DNA from: Campylobacteraceae bacterium
GTDB taxonomy: Bacteria; Campylobacterota; Campylobacteria; Campylobacterales; Campylobacteraceae
Assembly: GCA_031263195.1 (NCBI GenBank)
Contig: JAISGD010000025.1
Coordinates: 1 to 44,107, forward strand
Reading direction: 5' to 3'
DNA: 44,107 bases
Numbering within the stretch: position 1 is the stretch's first letter; each line of letters starts with the position of its first letter. The notes below the pieces were generated by a model. It made no database searches, was not told the DNA's origin, and worked only from the letters and a program-made list of their open reading frames with translations. Positions 25,787 to 34,571 of this stretch are shown one piece after another. Both the position numbers and the translations under genes were made by a program.

Positions 25787-28674
25787 TAATTATATCTCAT
25801 CGTCACAATATCGGCAGTTGTCTCATCAGCGTCCCTAATGGCAATTGATTTTAACCAAAATCTATATTGTTTGGGTTTTATAATGTAAATTATATTTTTA
25901 TCATATATTTTTATAACCCGCTTTATGTTTATATTTTCATGATATCTATTGTTTATTAAAGTAATCATATCTTCTTGTGCAATATTGCCAAATATTAAAT
26001 TACTATTTGGTTTTTCTCCGTAACAAAAAGGAGTTATGATAAACTGTCCCGTTTTAATAGTTTCTAACGGCTTATAATCAGCATAAATTGCATTTAATAA
26101 TTTGCAATATATGGTTTTGTATTCTTCTATTTGGTTATCTGTGACATTTTCCAAAATTTTAGGATTTTTGATGCCATTTATCCAATCAAGCATATACTTA
26201 ATAACATCATCAGCAAAATATTGTTCCGTCTCAGATAATTTGATTTTTTCAATATTGTTTGGATAAGGCAACATACTAAAATCAGTTTTTAAAAAAGCAG
26301 TTGCTTTATATACTCCTAACTTACCGCTTGTTGCTATTATGTGAAAAATAAACTCCCTATCGTAATTATCCATATTTTCATATATTTTTTTTAAAATGGC
26401 AAAATATTTTTGTGGAGCTTTTATACCGAAAAAGTTATTACAAAAAACAACATCCTTATCTGTGTACGCAAATAGGAATTTTTTATTTGATATAGTTTCC
26501 TTAACAATTATTACTGGAGTATCATATAGTTTTATATCCCGACAAGCTTCAATTTTTTCATGTGAAATGAGATGTATTTTGTTCCATTTAATTGTATGAT
26601 CTTCTTGTATAGCGTCATTTTTAATTTCTTGACGTCCCTGCAAAATATTATCTTTTTTCTTATTGCCAACTATATAACCTTCACTATATATAAATCCATC
26701 TTTTTTTCTATCTTCTAAAAATTTACCAAGTGTTTCAAACTGGCTTAGTCTATCAATTGTATCTATTGTTCTACTTCCGCCAACAAGATTACATTTCCAA
26801 ATATATTTATTTTCTTTGACTTGCCTATAAGTTACCCAATGAAAATCATAGTAGCTCAAATCAAAATATAATTTCTCTTTACTTGAAACAGTTTCTCTAA
26901 CAGTTACATGTAATACTCTATCTTTGTCAACATCTGGTTTGCTATTTTGAAAAATAGGTACAGATACAGCTACATTTGCACCACCATCCTTTCTTTTAAA
27001 CAATGAACTATTTAGGCCTGCAAAATCTAAAACCTGCTTTACCTTGTAGCTTTCAAATAATTTTTTTCTAAAATTATATACATTATTTGCGTATAAAAAT
27101 GCAGGTGGCTGTATCATGCAAACATGAGAATTTTGTTTACATAACTTTAAACTTTGTTCTAAAAATAAAAAAGCTAATTGTTTATTCGGAAGTTTAAACC
27201 CGTGTTTCTTAAAGTAGTCTTTTTCAAGTTCTTTTGCTTTTGATGTATTTAGCTTGGACATAAAAGGTGGATTGCCTATCACTAAGTCAAAACTTTCTCC
27301 AAAACTATCATTGTCCGCAATTTCAAAAAAATCTTTAGTAATTAAATTATTGGTTGTCTCAAGGTTGTCAAAATGTAAATCATTAAATATAAGTTCAGGC
27401 GATAGAGTGTCGCATATCGCAAGAGATAAGCTAAACTTAGCAAGTTCAACAGCATCTTTTTCTTTATCTATTCCAAAAATATTATCCCTAATAAGTTTTT
27501 TTAGCATTTCTGTTGAAGGTTTTTGCATATTATTTTTAAGCATATGCCATTGTATAAGTCTTTTATAGGCGGCAACTAAAAATACTCCCGAACCACATGA
27601 TGGATCAATAACTTTAAAACTCTCTTTTGGTTTATCAAGAGGCATCATTTCATCAATCAAAAAATTTACTAATAATGGTGGAGTATAAACAACACCTTCT
27701 TTGTTTTTATCGTCTAAAAATAACTCATATATATTGCTTATCAATTCTATTGGTAAATCTTTAAAAGAGTAAAGTTTCCAAAAATGCAACTGACCATTTT
27801 TAGACATATCGCCTTTTAAAAATTGAGAAAATTTGCTTAAATCGGCAGTTTTTATCTGTTCGCGATGCTCAGGGTTAATCTCAAACATACCTCCATTAAA
27901 TTTGTTGGTCAGTTTATCAAAAAACTCTAACAGTGCGATATTGTCTTTTTCCGAGTTATTAGAATTGTCACAAATATCTTGAAAATTTTTTGCTCCATTT
28001 TTAAATATATTAAAGTAATTTTCATTAAGAACTAATCTTTCTTCTAAATATCTTACTAAAATCGCCTTTATTAATAAGCTATTAATTACTTTTTTTGGTA
28101 AAAACTTTTCTGTTAAAAGCTCGTTTCTGCACCACTTTAAATAATCTAATAGGGTCTCATAAGCACTGTTTTTATACTCAAATTCTTTTTTGGCAAGTGA
28201 GGTATTCCAAAATTCTCCACTGTCAAACATGGAGGCTTTAAAATTATTCGTATGAGCTTGATTGTCGTTTTGAAATTGTGCCGCAATTTGCAATACTTCT
28301 AATGGTTCTATGTTTTCAGTTTTATCTATATTCTTTTTTGACATACTGTTAAAGATTTTAATATCCGTAGTTGAAAAGATAAAAAACATTGGAACTTTGC
28401 ATGAGCTCCAAAGCTCTTTGTGTAGACTATCAGTGTTTATATTTTGATCTTCTTCATAGATGTATATTTGAGGTATGGGTGGTCTTTTGTCAAAATATTT
28501 AAAATATACTGCTTTTGCATTATATTTTTTAGCTTCATATAAATGTAATTTTATATATTGCTCTTCTTCAATATTAATATCATCAATAAATTTTAAACCA
28601 TATTTTGGTTTATCTTTATCAAGCATTGATAAATATTGTAAACCTTTTTGGAGTTTACTGCTAATACTCATCAT
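25786..28674 (-). CDS. Eco57I-like N6-adenine DNA methyltransferase (restriction-modification)
   Basis: 962 residues. Residues ~1-300 form an N-terminal region with AVYFKYFDKR and KVPMFFIFSTTDIKIFN, known from large type II/IIG-like enzymes. VYTPPLLVNFLIDEM precedes SAM motif I (VIDPSCGSGVFLVAA, ~355-369), and catalytic motif IV is NPPF (468-471). The C-terminal ~450 residues hold the likely target-recognition region. No clear PD-ExK site is visible in the N-terminus, so cleavage probably needs the downstream gene. DNA here is more AT-rich than neighbouring core genes, in line with acquisition. Confidence 0.85.
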   Translation of the reverse strand: MMSISSKLQKGLQYLSMLDKDKPKYGLKFIDDINIEEEQYIKLHLYEAKKYNAKAVYFKYFDKRPPIPQIYIYEEDQNINTDSLHKELWSSCKVPMFFIFSTTDIKIFNSMSKKNIDKTENIEPLEVLQIAAQFQNDNQAHTNNFKASMFDSGEFWNTSLAKKEFEYKNSAYETLLDYLKWCRNELLTEKFLPKKVINSLLIKAILVRYLEERLVLNENYFNIFKNGAKNFQDICDNSNNSEKDNIALLEFFDKLTNKFNGGMFEINPEHREQIKTADLSKFSQFLKGDMSKNGQLHFWKLYSFKDLPIELISNIYELFLDDKNKEGVVYTPPLLVNFLIDEMMPLDKPKESFKVIDPSCGSGVFLVAAYKRLIQWHMLKNNMQKPSTEMLKKLIRDNIFGIDKEKDAVELAKFSLSLAICDTLSPELIFNDLHFDNLETTNNLITKDFFEIADNDSFGESFDLVIGNPPFMSKLNTSKAKELEKDYFKKHGFKLPNKQLAFLFLEQSLKLCKQNSHVCMIQPPAFLYANNVYNFRKKLFESYKVKQVLDFAGLNSSLFKRKDGGANVAVSVPIFQNSKPDVDKDRVLHVTVRETVSSKEKLYFDLSYYDFHWVTYRQVKENKYIWKCNLVGGSRTIDTIDRLSQFETLGKFLEDRKKDGFIYSEGYIVGNKKKDNILQGRQEIKNDAIQEDHTIKWNKIHLISHEKIEACRDIKLYDTPVIIVKETISNKKFLFAYTDKDVVFCNNFFGIKAPQKYFAILKKIYENMDNYDREFIFHIIATSGKLGVYKATAFLKTDFSMLPYPNNIEKIKLSETEQYFADDVIKYMLDWINGIKNPKILENVTDNQIEEYKTIYCKLLNAIYADYKPLETIKTGQFIITPFCYGEKPNSNLIFGNIAQEDMITLINNRYHENINIKRVIKIYDKNIIYIIKPKQYRFWLKSIAIRDADETTADIVTMRYN

Positions 28675-28689
28675 ATCCCTTTTTTAGTC

Positions 28690-29039
28690 AAAATTATGAC
28701 CAATATATTTTACCTTTTTTAAAAATTAAAATCAACCTTTTTGTCAATAACAATCTGTTCCCGAAAGACTAAACACATAAGGTGTATTAGAATCATTACC
28801 ATCATAACAAGTTAAACACAAGATATTAGGATTTACTTGAAATAGAATTTGGATAAAGAAGAGTAATAATGGTGCAAAATACACATACAATAGAAGATTT
28901 TAAATTTATAGTGAGAAATATCTACTTATTTATGAAAGTTTAACAATAGTAAATAACTAACACAATGCGAGTTTATTCTTAACAATAAAAAACTATCTTA
29001 TTTGACAAGTCTAAACTTTTTGTTTTAGTAATGCACATA
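28690..29039. other. Gene-poor gap between methyltransferase and tauE
   Basis: A 350-base AT-rich stretch. The only coding possibility seen is a 48-codon minus-strand ORF (28744-28890). No tRNA, strong terminator or repeat array is seen. It may be the residue of insertion of the restriction-modification pair. Confidence 0.5.
28744..28890 (-). CDS. Possible small ORF or gene remnant with CxxC
   Basis: 48 residues from TTG 28890 (or GTG 28884), ending at TGA 28744-28746. The start is hydrophobic (YVYFAPLLLLFFIQILF), then NPNILCLTCYDGNDSNTPYV and FSLSGTDCY. The Cys/Asn/Asp-rich second half reads like real protein, but there is no clear ribosome site and I do not recognise a family. It could be the tail of a lost gene. 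Confidence 0.22.
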   Translation of the reverse strand: MYVYFAPLLLFFIQILFQVNPNILCLTCYDGNDSNTPYVFSLSGTDCY

Positions 29040-29834
29040 TTAGTTCTGAAAAACTATATCCCACGCCAATTTACAAAAGAGCAAAGTTATGACAAAAAAT
29101 ATCGCGTATCTTATAATGTTTGACCCCTTTTTTATCGCAAGCCCCGCTCCCATATAGCTTCCAAATATACTAAAAATTCCGGCAATCAGTCCTAAAGCTA
29201 TCGACACATAGCCGTTATATAAAAACACTGATAATCCTGCGATATTTGAGGATAAATTTATAATTTTCGCGTTTCCTGCGGCGGTACGAGGAGCGATACG
29301 CGCTATTCCAATAAACGCGATTATAAGAAATGTACCTGTTCCAGGACCAAAAAATCCGTCATACATACCCACAGCAAAAGAGATAATAGTAGAATAAATG
29401 AGCGTTTTTTTACGCGGTATCGAGTTTATTGCTACATTTAGACTTTTATTTTTTAATATATAAATCGCGATAATGGGAAGCAAAATTATTAAGATTTTTT
29501 GCAATATTTCCTCATTTACATGTAACGCTATATGCGCTCCAATAAATGAACCCATAAGTGCACAAATTATGGAAGGAAAGCAAATAGCCATATCCACAAA
29601 ACCGTTTTTATAGTATCTAAGCGAAGCGACAATCGCGCCTATGGTTGACGATAGTTTATTTGTACCTAAAGCATAATGCGGAGGTAGTCCGGCAAACAAA
29701 TATGCGGGCATAGAGATAAGTCCGCCTCCGCCGGCAATTGCGTCAATAAATCCCGCCAAAAATACAAGCGGACAGACGATTAAAAATGTTACAAGTTCAA
29801 ATTCCACGCAAATTCTTTGGAGGTAAAGTTTCAT
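29040..29834 (-). CDS. tauE: TauE/SafE (TSUP) family anion exporter
   Basis: 264 residues from ATG 29834, or 255 from GTG 29807 (EFELVTFLIVCPLVFLAG), which fits the family better. About eight membrane helices. The TSUP signatures are FIDAIAGGGGLISMP near the start and the second-half repeat GMYDGFFGPGTGTFLI. The family exports sulfite or sulfoacetate or moves other small anions. It lies near TauABC and SulP genes, so sulfite export after organosulfonate breakdown is a reasonable inference; the substrate is not proven. Confidence 0.85.
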   Translation of the reverse strand: MKLYLQRICVEFELVTFLIVCPLVFLAGFIDAIAGGGGLISMPAYLFAGLPPHYALGTNKLSSTIGAIVASLRYYKNGFVDMAICFPSIICALMGSFIGAHIALHVNEEILQKILIILLPIIAIYILKNKSLNVAINSIPRKKTLIYSTIISFAVGMYDGFFGPGTGTFLIIAFIGIARIAPRTAAGNAKIINLSSNIAGLSVFLYNGYVSIALGLIAGIFSIFGSYMGAGLAIKKGSNIIRYAIFFVITLLFCKLAWDIVFQN

Positions 29835-29956
29835 ATTCGGTGCGTCTGCTAAAGCGTATTTATGCCAAAACGAACGCTGATTTTAAAGAGCGCATTGTAG
29901 CACAAGGGCATTTTGAGACGGCTTTAAGCAATTTGCTAAAACGGCGTGATAATTAA
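29786..29956 (+). CDS. Possible 56-residue basic ORF overlapping the tauE start
   Basis: Plus-strand ATG 29786 to TAA 29954-29956. The product is basic: MLQVQIPRKFFGGKVSYSV, RLLKRIYAKTNADFKERIV and AQGHFETALSNLLKRRDN. The second half reads like a genuine amphipathic protein end and lies outside tauE, while the first half overlaps the tauE N-terminus on the other strand. It may be a small gene or the 3' remnant of a lost one. No ribosome site is evident. Confidence 0.25.
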   Translation: MLQVQIPRKFFGGKVSYSVRLLKRIYAKTNADFKERIVAQGHFETALSNLLKRRDN

Positions 29957-30393
29957 GGAATACAAAGTATGATGTCAATCTATCACTGCAAAACATTTCA
30001 ATAAACATTGCCCTACATGTAAGAAGCTTTTTTGCTCAATTTCTTTACATGTGATGTTTCATCATTGCTTAAATGCAAAGCGAACGAAGTTCACCTAAAT
30101 AGCGAAAAGGAAAAGCCGACTTACAATGACAAAAATATCAACAATGAAATCTTTTTGTTTCTCATTTCACTTAAAATATATTTAACGCAACTAAGCCATA
30201 TCCACTTAGTTTTTTATAGATCGCAACTACTTTGTTATTAAGGCTTATACTTTTTTCTTATGGATTGCCTTGTCATATTTCGTACTCCTCGCAATGACGG
30301 AATAAGATATACTCCTTTGTTGTGTCGTTAAGGCAAATTTTTCCGGATATAGGCAGCAGCGACACTTCGTAAGCTATTTGCCAAAATGCTGTC
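29957..30393. other. Intergenic stretch between tauE and sulP
   Basis: About 440 bases with no convincing gene. It holds a dispersed-type palindromic repeat at 30262-30300 and an imperfect inverted repeat (ACATGTAAGAA at 30015-30025 against TTCTTTACATGT ending 30052). A 69-codon plus-strand frame at 30032-30241 has no ribosome site or protein-like composition. Confidence 0.5.
30262..30300 (-). repeat. Single copy of a 'GTCATTGCGAGGAG...GGCAATCC' intergenic palindromic repeat
   Basis: Read on the minus strand, the unit begins CGTCATTGCGAGGAGTACG and ends GACAAGGCAATCCA. ATTGC and GCAAT pair as a short stem around a variable centre. Repeats beginning GTCATTGCGAG and ending GCAATCC are scattered through many unrelated bacterial genomes; here only one full copy is visible. 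Confidence 0.5.
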
Positions 30394-32082
30394 CTATACC
30401 AAAATTTCATTTGCTCTTTTCAGTGCTTCATCGATGTTTTCCGCGATATTTTCTTTGCCTATTGCTTTATCAAAACCTTTCTTTTTAAGACGGTGTTTGA
30501 GCGTATTGTTTACACCGGACAGTACAAGTATCGTACCTTTCTCTCGGCACATTTTATAAAACTCTTCCAACGCATGATAGCCTGTCTCATCCATCATCGG
30601 TACTTTTCTCATCCTTAATATAAAAACTTTAGGAGGAACCGAAATTACATCCAACACTCCTTTTAGCTTATCTGCAATGCCAAAGAAAAAAGGACCGCCT
30701 ATCTCATAAACCTCAACGCCTTCCGGCACATATTTTTTTGAAAGCGCGTCGGCATCGTCAAGTTCTTCGTCATAATTTACCGCATCAAAATCCAAATCTT
30801 TTATGGCGGCTTTCTTGTCCGTTATCTGTGTTACGTCTATCATACGTTTGATAAATAGTAGCGCCGCCATCATTATTCCCGTTTGAACGCCCATATTTAA
30901 ATCTATAAACACAGTTAGCGAAAATGTAGTTACAAGTACTATGGCGTCGTGTCTTTCGGAATTTAAAAGTATTGACTTGAAATGATGAAATTCGCTCATA
31001 TTCCAAGCGACTATCACAAGTATAGCCGACAAAGCGCAAAGCGGTATCAATAATATAAGCGAAGATAAAAAGAACATAAACGCCAATAAAAACAACGCGT
31101 GAAACATACCCGCAAGCGGACTTACCGCTCCTGCTTTTATATTTGTTACGGTTCTTGCTATCGCTCCGGTAGCGGCTATACCGCCAAATATCACGGATAA
31201 AATATTGGCAGAGCCTTGAGCTACCAATTCTTTGTTTGAGTGATGTCTGTCTCCCGTCATTCCATCCGCTACGACAGCCGAAAGCAGCGATTCTATAGCT
31301 CCTAAAATAGCTATGGTTACGGCATCCGGGAATACGGCTCTAATTTTTTCAAGTGAAAAAGAGGGTAGGGACGGACTTGGCAGCATATTTGGAATACTTT
31401 CGAATTTGCTTCCTATCGTATCCACATCAAGCCCAAATATCCATACTATAAATGATAAAATGATAATAACCGCTATTGGACCAGGAATTTTCGGACAAAA
31501 ACGCTTACATGTAAGGATAATAAAAATTCCAAAAATACCAAGAGCAAGAGAGACAAGCGAAATATCTTTAAAAAATTCGCCGTAAGTTTTTATCTGCTCT
31601 ACAAAATCAGCGGGCATAGATTCTATTGGAAGTCCCAAAAAATCCTTTATCTGCGAAGTAAATATAATGAGCGCTATGCCTGTGGTAAAACCAACGGTAA
31701 CCGGATATGGGATAAACTTGATAATATTTCCAAGCCTGAAAAAACCCATAAACATAAGCATAATGCCCGCTAAAAAAGTGGCTATAACAAGTCCGTCATA
31801 TCCATGTTTTAATACCACCGCGTACAGCACTACTACAAAAGCTCCGGTCGGACCGCCTATTTGATATTTACTGCCGCCAAAAGCGGAGATGATAAATCCC
31901 GCTACTATAGCGGTAAAAAGCCCTTTTTCGGGCGCAACTCCAGAAGCTATCGCAAACGCCATAGCAAGCGGCAATGCGACAATCGCGACAGTAGCTCCTG
32001 CTATCAAATCAGCCGCAAACATGTTTGATCTGTAATTTTTAAATATCATTACGCTTCTTGGCAGATATTGCGTAAATTTCAT
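30394..32082 (-). CDS. SulP (SLC26) family anion transporter with STAS domain
   Basis: 562 residues. About 12-14 membrane segments in a 7+7 fold: DLIAGATVAIVALPLAMAFA, GGPTGAFVVVL and VTVGFTTGIALIIF are SulP signatures. Residues ~440-560 are a cytoplasmic STAS domain (VFILRMRKVPMMDETGYHAL). The family carries sulfate, bicarbonate or dicarboxylates. The sulfur neighbourhood suggests sulfate, but bicarbonate is equally plausible in an autotroph. An AAAGAGAGG ribosome site precedes the start. Confidence 0.9.
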   Translation of the reverse strand: MKFTQYLPRSVMIFKNYRSNMFAADLIAGATVAIVALPLAMAFAIASGVAPEKGLFTAIVAGFIISAFGGSKYQIGGPTGAFVVVLYAVVLKHGYDGLVIATFLAGIMLMFMGFFRLGNIIKFIPYPVTVGFTTGIALIIFTSQIKDFLGLPIESMPADFVEQIKTYGEFFKDISLVSLALGIFGIFIILTCKRFCPKIPGPIAVIIILSFIVWIFGLDVDTIGSKFESIPNMLPSPSLPSFSLEKIRAVFPDAVTIAILGAIESLLSAVVADGMTGDRHHSNKELVAQGSANILSVIFGGIAATGAIARTVTNIKAGAVSPLAGMFHALFLLAFMFFLSSLILLIPLCALSAILVIVAWNMSEFHHFKSILLNSERHDAIVLVTTFSLTVFIDLNMGVQTGIMMAALLFIKRMIDVTQITDKKAAIKDLDFDAVNYDEELDDADALSKKYVPEGVEVYEIGGPFFFGIADKLKGVLDVISVPPKVFILRMRKVPMMDETGYHALEEFYKMCREKGTILVLSGVNNTLKHRLKKKGFDKAIGKENIAENIDEALKRANEILV

Positions 32083-32676
32083 AAAAACCTCTCTTTAAAA
32101 TAAAAACTAAATTTTACTGCTAAAAAATTAAAAATTCAAGAGTTTTGATAAAAATAACATCATTAATAGTTTTAAAATATGTGCACTTTGTTTTATGGCT
32201 AACAAAAGCGCTAATATTACAGCGCGAAAACCAAAAATAAAAAAACGTACAGGTTGATATTATTTTAAGAACTTTTGCTAAATTGCAACGGGAATGACGA
32301 ATGCAAAATAATGGGAGTAATAGCATTAAGGACAATTTTGACACAAACAAAAATAGATAATTTTCATATAATTATCTATTTTGAGGTTACATGTAGCGGC
32401 GATATTATATTTTGATAGAAACGAGTTTTAATGGTAAGCCGTTAGGTAGTGATACACAGCAATGGTTATATCATTTTTCGCGAAAAGATAAAATCCCTAC
32501 ATGTAGCTTTTGTATCGCAAAAAATAAAAATTGTTGAAAATAAACACAAAAAAATGACGAAATGATATTAAACTCCCATATCTCTTAATTTTTTATGTTT
32601 TTAGAATGATGAAAATATAAAATATGTGAATATATGACAAAATAATACTAACAGTCTATTAGCCGTTTGCGGCAAA
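32083..32676. other. Gene-free region between tauB and sulP
   Basis: About 590 AT-rich bases. Tiny frames exist: 20 codons on the plus strand beginning MANKSANITARK near 32192, and 41 codons at 32412-32537 ending TCSFCIAKNKNC. Neither has a ribosome site. GGGAATGAC near 32290 resembles a half of common GTCATTCCCG repeats. No RNA gene is recognised. Confidence 0.5.
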
Positions 32677-33486
32677 TTAAATAACATAACTACTAGCGTC
32701 GCTTGTTTGATGATAAATAAGTCCTAATATCTCTTCTCTTAAAAGTATATACTCTTTTGAAAAACGAGTTTTATCCGAAACCGTTTCGTTTATATGGTAA
32801 GTAAATTCTATATTGTTGAACTCTTTTATGATTTTGCCTGGTCTTTTGGACATAACAAGCACCCTTGTACCAAGACTCAAAGCTTCGTCCACATCATGCG
32901 TTATAAGAAAAAAAGTACTTTTATCAGACGACCATATAGCTCTTATCAAAAGCTGCATATTTATTTTTGTAAAAGCGTCTAATGCTCCAAACGGTTCGTC
33001 TAACAATATAATAGACGGACTTCCCGCAAGCACTCCCGCTAAAGCCGCTCTTTGTCGCATGCCACCTGAAAGTTCGTAAGGCTTATGGTTTCCAAACTCA
33101 AACAGTCCAACCTCTTTTAGATATTTATCGGAGAGCTTTGATCTCTCTTCTTTATCAAATTTTCTCATCTTAAGTCCAAATTCTACATTTTCTTTGACAT
33201 TAAGCCATGGATATAGTACTGGCGTTTGGAACATAACCCCTCTTTCAAAATTTGGGCGGGTTATAGGTTTGTCATTCATTAGGGCATTACCGCATGTGGG
33301 TTTTACAAAGCCCGCTATTATATTTAAAAGCGTGCTTTTCCCGCAGCCTGATGGTCCTAAAATAGCTATAAACTCCCTGCTTTTTATCTCAAAATTTATA
33401 TCATGAAGAGCATTTAGGGTATTTTTATTGCCGATATTGTAAGTAACGCCAATATTTTTTAAAGAGATGATATTTTTATCGTACAT
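32677..33486 (-). CDS. tauB: Taurine/sulfonate ABC transporter ATPase
   Basis: 269 residues. Walker A GPSGCGKST, Q-loop FQTPVLYPWLNV, signature LSGGMRQRAALA, Walker B IILLDEPFGALD and switch His in LITHDVDEAL are all intact. The sequence belongs to the TauB/SsuB/NrtD group. It is last in the minus-strand order aminotransferase, tauC, tauA, tauB. A perfect 10-bp hairpin separates it from tauA. TauA homology makes taurine the best guess. Confidence 0.88.
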   Translation of the reverse strand: MYDKNIISLKNIGVTYNIGNKNTLNALHDINFEIKSREFIAILGPSGCGKSTLLNIIAGFVKPTCGNALMNDKPITRPNFERGVMFQTPVLYPWLNVKENVEFGLKMRKFDKEERSKLSDKYLKEVGLFEFGNHKPYELSGGMRQRAALAGVLAGSPSIILLDEPFGALDAFTKINMQLLIRAIWSSDKSTFFLITHDVDEALSLGTRVLVMSKRPGKIIKEFNNIEFTYHINETVSDKTRFSKEYILLREEILGLIYHQTSDASSYVI

Positions 33487-33500
33487 TTTTGCCTTTGCGC

Positions 33501-33524
33501 TTTATCCCGCAAATGCGGGATAAA
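33501..33524 (-). promoter_or_regulatory. Intercistronic hairpin between tauA and tauB
   Basis: TTTATCCCGC (33501-33510) and GCGGGATAAA (33515-33524) form a perfect 10-bp stem with a 4-base loop. There is no T-run after it in the direction of transcription, so it is not a classical terminator. Such stems after a binding-protein gene commonly protect its mRNA and raise its level over the downstream gene. Confidence 0.6.
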
Positions 33525-33527
33525 TTG

Positions 33528-34544
33528 CTATTTTTCCAAAGAGATTTCTATATAGAGCGGATTTACCGCTTTTTGGAATATATCAAGCGAAGGCGCTTTT
33601 TCTATGGATTTTTGCTTCTCTAAAAAGTCTGCCGTTTTTTTAAGAGAGAATGCGATATCTCCGACTTTGCCACTTTTACCGAGATATTTACTGCCAAGCT
33701 GCTCTTCAGCTGACAACCAGACATTGCCCAGTATCTGAGTTTTACTGTCGCTGTCGCTTATCTGAAAATATTTTGCCAAAGCTTTAACCGTACCATCAAA
33801 ATCATTTCTATAATCATCTTGAGCTTTTGAAAGAGCTTTTATATATAGAGCTACTACATGTGGGTATTTTTTACCAAATTTGGCGTTTACTATCTCAACG
33901 TCAGCAGTTATTACTCCAAGTTTTGCCAAATCCTCGCTCGTTAGCAAAACCAAGCCGTCATCCAAAAGCGATGTAAGCACAGGATCCCATACGTAAGCGG
34001 CGTCTATATCGCCTCTTTTCCATGCGGCAAAAATATCTTTTGGCTGAAGGTCAAGTACGGTAACGTCGGAAACCTTTAAGCCGTTTAACTCAAGCGCGCT
34101 TAAAAGACTGTAGTGTCCTGTTGAGCCAAACGGAGTTGCCACCTTTTTGCCTTTTAAGTCTTCAACGCTTTTTATATTCGCGCTGTTTTTGACTACTAAA
34201 GCTTCGGATTTGCCCAAAATACCATGAATCCATATAAGTTCAACATCAAGATTTTTAGATATAGCCGTTGTTGCGGGCGTTGTTCCCACTAAACCTATAT
34301 CTATACTGCCTGATGCTATCGCATTGATTACAGCGGCTCCAGAGTCAAATTCCAAAAGTTTCACCTCAACGCCTATATTATTAAAATATTTTTTGGCTTT
34401 GGCTATATTCTCATCATTTGGTATCTGCTGAGTAGCTATTCTTACAACGGAAGGTTTTTCCGTTGAAACCTTTTTTGAGTCTGCGCTCAAAATCCCTGTC
34501 GCAACAAACATTGATAAAATAATCAATAAAAGTCTGTTTTTCAT
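33528..34544 (-). CDS. tauA: Taurine ABC transporter substrate-binding protein
   Basis: 338 residues. A signal peptide (NRLLLIILSMFVATGILSA) leads to a type-2 periplasmic binding fold. Segments VRIATQQIPN, LLEFDSGAAVINAIASGSID, GKSEALVVKN, ATPFGSTGHYSLLSALELNG and AAWKRGDIDAAYVWDPVL follow E. coli TauA in order and wording. The start has a perfect AGGAGGT ribosome site 6 bases upstream, suggesting high expression. It lies 27 bases after tauC. Confidence 0.88.
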   Translation of the reverse strand: MKNRLLLIILSMFVATGILSADSKKVSTEKPSVVRIATQQIPNDENIAKAKKYFNNIGVEVKLLEFDSGAAVINAIASGSIDIGLVGTTPATTAISKNLDVELIWIHGILGKSEALVVKNSANIKSVEDLKGKKVATPFGSTGHYSLLSALELNGLKVSDVTVLDLQPKDIFAAWKRGDIDAAYVWDPVLTSLLDDGLVLLTSEDLAKLGVITADVEIVNAKFGKKYPHVVALYIKALSKAQDDYRNDFDGTVKALAKYFQISDSDSKTQILGNVWLSAEEQLGSKYLGKSGKVGDIAFSLKKTADFLEKQKSIEKAPSLDIFQKAVNPLYIEISLEK

Positions 34545-34571
34545 AAAATTACCTCCTAAAGTAATATTAAA

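Noticed and set aside
25786-28674. BREX PglX or type I HsdM identity for the large methylase
   Set aside because: No linked pglZ, brxC, hsdS or hsdR genes; the only coupled partner is a small PD-(D/E)XK protein.
30032-30241. A 69-codon plus-strand frame in the tauE-sulP gap
   Set aside because: No ribosome site, low-complexity composition and no protein-like motifs.
32190-32537. Tiny frames (MANKSANITARK..., ...TCSFCIAKNKNC) in the sulP-tauB gap
   Set aside because: 20 and 41 codons, without ribosome sites; coding status cannot be supported.
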